Below, piece by piece: positions 61,862 to 64,000 of a stretch of 64,000 bases of DNA. Under the pieces are notes generated by a model that ran no database searches, had not been told where the DNA came from, and saw only the letters and a program-made list of their open reading frames with translations. Position 1 is the first letter of the stretch. Every line of letters starts with the position of its first letter. Origin of the DNA: Streptomyces sp. CB00455. Its GTDB lineage: Bacteria; Actinomycetota; Actinomycetes; Streptomycetales; Streptomycetaceae. A program made the translations under genes and the position numbers. The stretch covers positions 124,001-188,000 of the forward strand of contig NZ_LIVQ01000008.1 in NCBI RefSeq assembly GCF_001905445.1, read 5' to 3'.

Positions 61862-62040
61862 TAGTTGGTGACAGACTCGGACACGATCCGGGCCCGGCGG
61901 ACCTTCACCCCGCAAGCGACGGTCCGCTCCACCAGCCGCAGCCACCCGCTCCAGAACTCCGAGTCGTCCGCGGGCACGCTCCCCTCACGCAGGAACGCCT
62001 CTTGCGTACGACGATCGCCCGCGGAAACGTGCCACAGCAT
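61862..62040 (-). pseudogene. DUF6879-like protein, 3' part lost
   Basis: ADDSEFWSGWLRLVERTVAC and KVRRARIVSESVTNYIRF match the N-terminal half of DUF6879 proteins, which accompany XRE/DUF397 regulators in Streptomyces. After NYIRF the sequence is antisense to the helicase fragment, so the junction lies near 61862. ATG 62040 may not be the original start. Confidence 0.55.
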
Positions 62041-62337
62041 CCAGCAGGGCCGAGCTTGGGCGAGAACCCCTACAAGGCGGAGCCTCGTCCAAGCCGGAGG
62101 CTACAACGCTGGCACCAGCTCGAATTCTTTGTTGACGTCGCCGCCGCCGCCCGCTCCGACCTTCTTACGCAGGCCGCTGGTGACCTCGATGCGATGCAAC
62201 CCAGATACCAGCTGGTGTCGCCAGGCCCACGGTGTGCAAACGGCTGTCCGTCCTCAGCTCGGTGACGAACCACCAGCCGGTAGCCGGGGGGCGGAACGGC
62301 TGCGGTACTGCGTCTTGGTGGTGTGACGTCCGGTATG

Positions 62338-62371
62338 GGGCCGTAGCCGGCCGGTGTGTCGGCTACGGCCC
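62338..62371 (-). terminator. Hairpin after the quinone oxidoreductase
   Basis: GGGCCGTAGCC, a 12-nt loop and GGCTACGGCCC form an 11-bp stem 39 nt past the oxidoreductase stop. Between 62041 and 62337 I see nothing else. Confidence 0.75.
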
Positions 62372-62409
62372 GGGACCACGTCGCTCGTTCCAGCGACGTG
62401 AGGTGGGCG

Positions 62410-63321
62410 TCAAGGCAACAGGACAGCCTTGCCCCGGTTGCGGTGGGCTTCCAAGTCGGCCTGAGCCAGAGCGGCCTCGGCCAAGGGGTAGGTGCGCCAG
62501 ATCGGCACGGTCAGTTTTCCGGAGGCAGTCAGTTCAGCCAGTTCGGGCAACGCCTCCGGGACGCGGTCGGAGGGGTCCATACCGGTGAAACGCACACCAT
62601 GCTGGGCGGCGTTCATGTCGGCGATCGTGATCACACGCTCCGGCCCGCCGACCAGCGCGATCGAGTCGGCAAGCACGCCCGCACCAGAGGTGTCGAACAC
62701 TTTGTCTACGCCCTGCAGTGCGACCGCGCGCACCCGTTGAGCCCAGCCGTCGCCGTAGGGCACGGCGATGGCGCCCAGGCCCGAGACGCGCTCAAGGTCA
62801 GTTGGTGCGGCAGTACCGATGACGGTGATGCCGCGGGCAACCGCGAGCTGTGCGGCGATGGCGCCGACGCTACCTCCCGTTCCATGGATCAGCAGCGTCT
62901 GACCGGCTTTGAGATCCAGGTGCCGTAGTGCCCGGTAGGCGGTCTCGCCGACTGTGGGTAGGGCAGCAGCCAGCTCCCACGACAGGCCCTGCGGCTTTAT
63001 TACTGGTGCGGACATCAGGGCGTACTCGGCGTAGGAGCCTGACGGTGTCACACCGAAGACGTCGTCGCCGACCCGAACACCGTTGACGGCCTCTCCGACG
63101 GCGTCAACTACACCGGCGGCGTCCAGGCCCGGGGTGATCGGAAAGTGGGGCGGGAAAACGTTGACCAGGTCACCACGGCGGATCTTGTTGTCGACCGGGT
63201 TCACCGAGGCCGCCCTTACCCGCACGCGGACCTCATGCGGGGCGGGCTGAGGGACGTCGGTCTCTGAGACGGTGAGAACGTCGGGGTCACCGAAGCGGGT
63301 GTAGGTGATAGCGATAGGCAT
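62410..63321 (-). CDS. Quinone oxidoreductase/zinc-independent alcohol dehydrogenase
   Basis: A 303-residue medium-chain reductase of the quinone reductase branch. ATG 63321 follows GGGAAG. VRAASVNPVDNKIRRG, GLDAAGVVDAVG and the nucleotide-binding HGTGGSVGAIAAQLA are typical, and no zinc ligands are present. It likely reduces quinones or enones with NADPH. It appears to be monocistronic. Confidence 0.9.
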   Translation of the reverse strand: MPIAITYTRFGDPDVLTVSETDVPQPAPHEVRVRVRAASVNPVDNKIRRGDLVNVFPPHFPITPGLDAAGVVDAVGEAVNGVRVGDDVFGVTPSGSYAEYALMSAPVIKPQGLSWELAAALPTVGETAYRALRHLDLKAGQTLLIHGTGGSVGAIAAQLAVARGITVIGTAAPTDLERVSGLGAIAVPYGDGWAQRVRAVALQGVDKVFDTSGAGVLADSIALVGGPERVITIADMNAAQHGVRFTGMDPSDRVPEALPELAELTASGKLTVPIWRTYPLAEAALAQADLEAHRNRGKAVLLP

Positions 63322-63688
63322 AGGTACTTCCCTGGATGAGTGAAGTCCACCTGCGGCAATGGGCAGGTCGTCGGCTTCAAACGAACGCAACGGTTGGCGG
63401 TAGCTTGCCGGCCCGTTCTTCGGCGATGGGCGGCCGTGCCCTTGGGACTGTCATGGGGGCCTCCGCGCCCCGGCAGGGCGCGGAGGCGCTGGCGTCTAGC
63501 GTGCGGTGGGGTGGGACTCCAGGTTGTGCACGAATTCCGGCGGTGGGGGCGATCCCCACACCTGCGGCGGGACGTCCCCTTCCTTCTCCGCTTGGCGGCG
63601 CGGATCCCGGAACGCTTCGAGGCTGCCCCCGCAAGCCCCGCGAACTTCGGCGTTCGCGGGGCCGGCGAGGTCAGGCGGCTAGCTTCCC
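63322..63688. other. Intergenic stretch
   Basis: Holds the oxidoreductase promoter. GC-rich frames on both strands lack motifs. CGAACTTCGGCGTTCG near 63640-63657 is a small hairpin that may terminate the permease gene. Confidence 0.4.
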
Positions 63689-64000
63689 TCAGGCGGTGCG
63701 CAGCCGGTTTCCGCGGGCGCCGCGCATGTCGCGCAGGTAGAGCAGGGCCACGCAGGCGATGATCCACGCGGCCAGCACGGCGAGGCCGGACCACAGGCCG
63801 TCATCGTGGAAGTAGGACATCCCCTGGAGAGCGCGCACCCCCGCTCCGACGGGCAGCACGCCGGACAGCGGATGCAGCCAGTCGGGCAGGTAGAAGGGGG
63901 GCATGACGCCGCCGCTGGTGGCGTTGCCGAAGATCAGCAGGATCACCGAGGCGATGGCGGCGCCCGCGGATCCGGTCCATTTCACGATCGCCATGGTCGC
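63689..64000 (-). CDS. DUF3533/YhgE-Pip-like membrane protein, C-terminal part (cut by window edge)
   Basis: About 103 residues are visible. ASVILLIFGNATSGGVMPPF and YLPDWLHPLSGVLPVGAGVR followed by a last helix (LAVLAAWIIACVALLYLRD) are the C-terminus of ABC-2-like or DUF3533 permeases in Streptomyces. The start lies beyond 64000. Confidence 0.65.
   Translation of the reverse strand, partial: ATMAIVKWTGSAGAAIASVILLIFGNATSGGVMPPFYLPDWLHPLSGVLPVGAGVRALQGMSYFHDDGLWSGLAVLAAWIIACVALLYLRDMRGARGNRLRTA

Overview
The window looks like Streptomyces chromosomal DNA. It is very GC-rich, uses GTG starts often, has many 1 to 4 nt ATGA/GTGA gene overlaps, and its protein families (LAxTG surface protein, DUF1206, MMPL exporter, IS21/IS110/IS5/Tn3 scars) are typical of that genus. 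I saw no tRNA, rRNA or cas genes. All calls are from reading translations and motifs by eye; no database was searched.

Region 1 (1-11808, all minus strand) is the edge of a biosynthetic gene cluster. Transcription appears to run from a thioesterase-like protein with a Cys-Asp-His triad (candidate Dieckmann cyclase), through a one-module NRPS (C-A-PCP), an O-methyltransferase, a fused AT-AT-enoyl reductase of trans-AT polyketide type, two cytochrome P450s and a PanD-type aspartate decarboxylase, to a methyltransferase cut by the left window edge. The parts list matches that of pyridone (kirromycin/elfamycin-like) or tetramate hybrids. The PKS genes would lie beyond the left edge.

Region 2 (12-37 kb) is accessory, heavily rearranged DNA. 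It holds two small membrane proteins, a tyrosine recombinase with repeats upstream, a nitronate monooxygenase/flavodoxin/TetR unit, a truncated Tn3 transposase, a short degenerate type I-E-like CRISPR array, an orphan Rhs toxin tip with its immunity gene, a sortase-anchored protein, a broken IS21 copy, other IS scars, two SUKH immunity-like genes and a MerR-linked SulP permease. Many genes are fragments.

Region 3 (37-46 kb) has an EF-hand protein, a four-gene operon led by an MfnB-like furan-phosphate synthase (with aldehyde dehydrogenase, alcohol dehydrogenase and methyltransferase), a second, half-size EF-hand protein, a P450 remnant and a large hemopexin-repeat protein.

Region 4 (46.4-51.7 kb) holds a DNA ligase gene split by a 4651-bp segment with terminal inverted repeats and a 4-bp direct duplication. 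The segment has no visible transposase and carries a two-component system plus an MMPL/RND exporter. Removing it restores the ligase reading frame exactly.

Region 5 (52-64 kb) carries ordinary small metabolic and regulatory genes (DoxX-like, VOC, Lrp/AsnC, CMD, LysR, DUF1206, quinone oxidoreductase), an uncharacterised trio (Fe/2OG oxygenase, unknown protein, terpene-cyclase-like toroid fragment), more IS5 and helicase scars, and a permease cut by the right edge.
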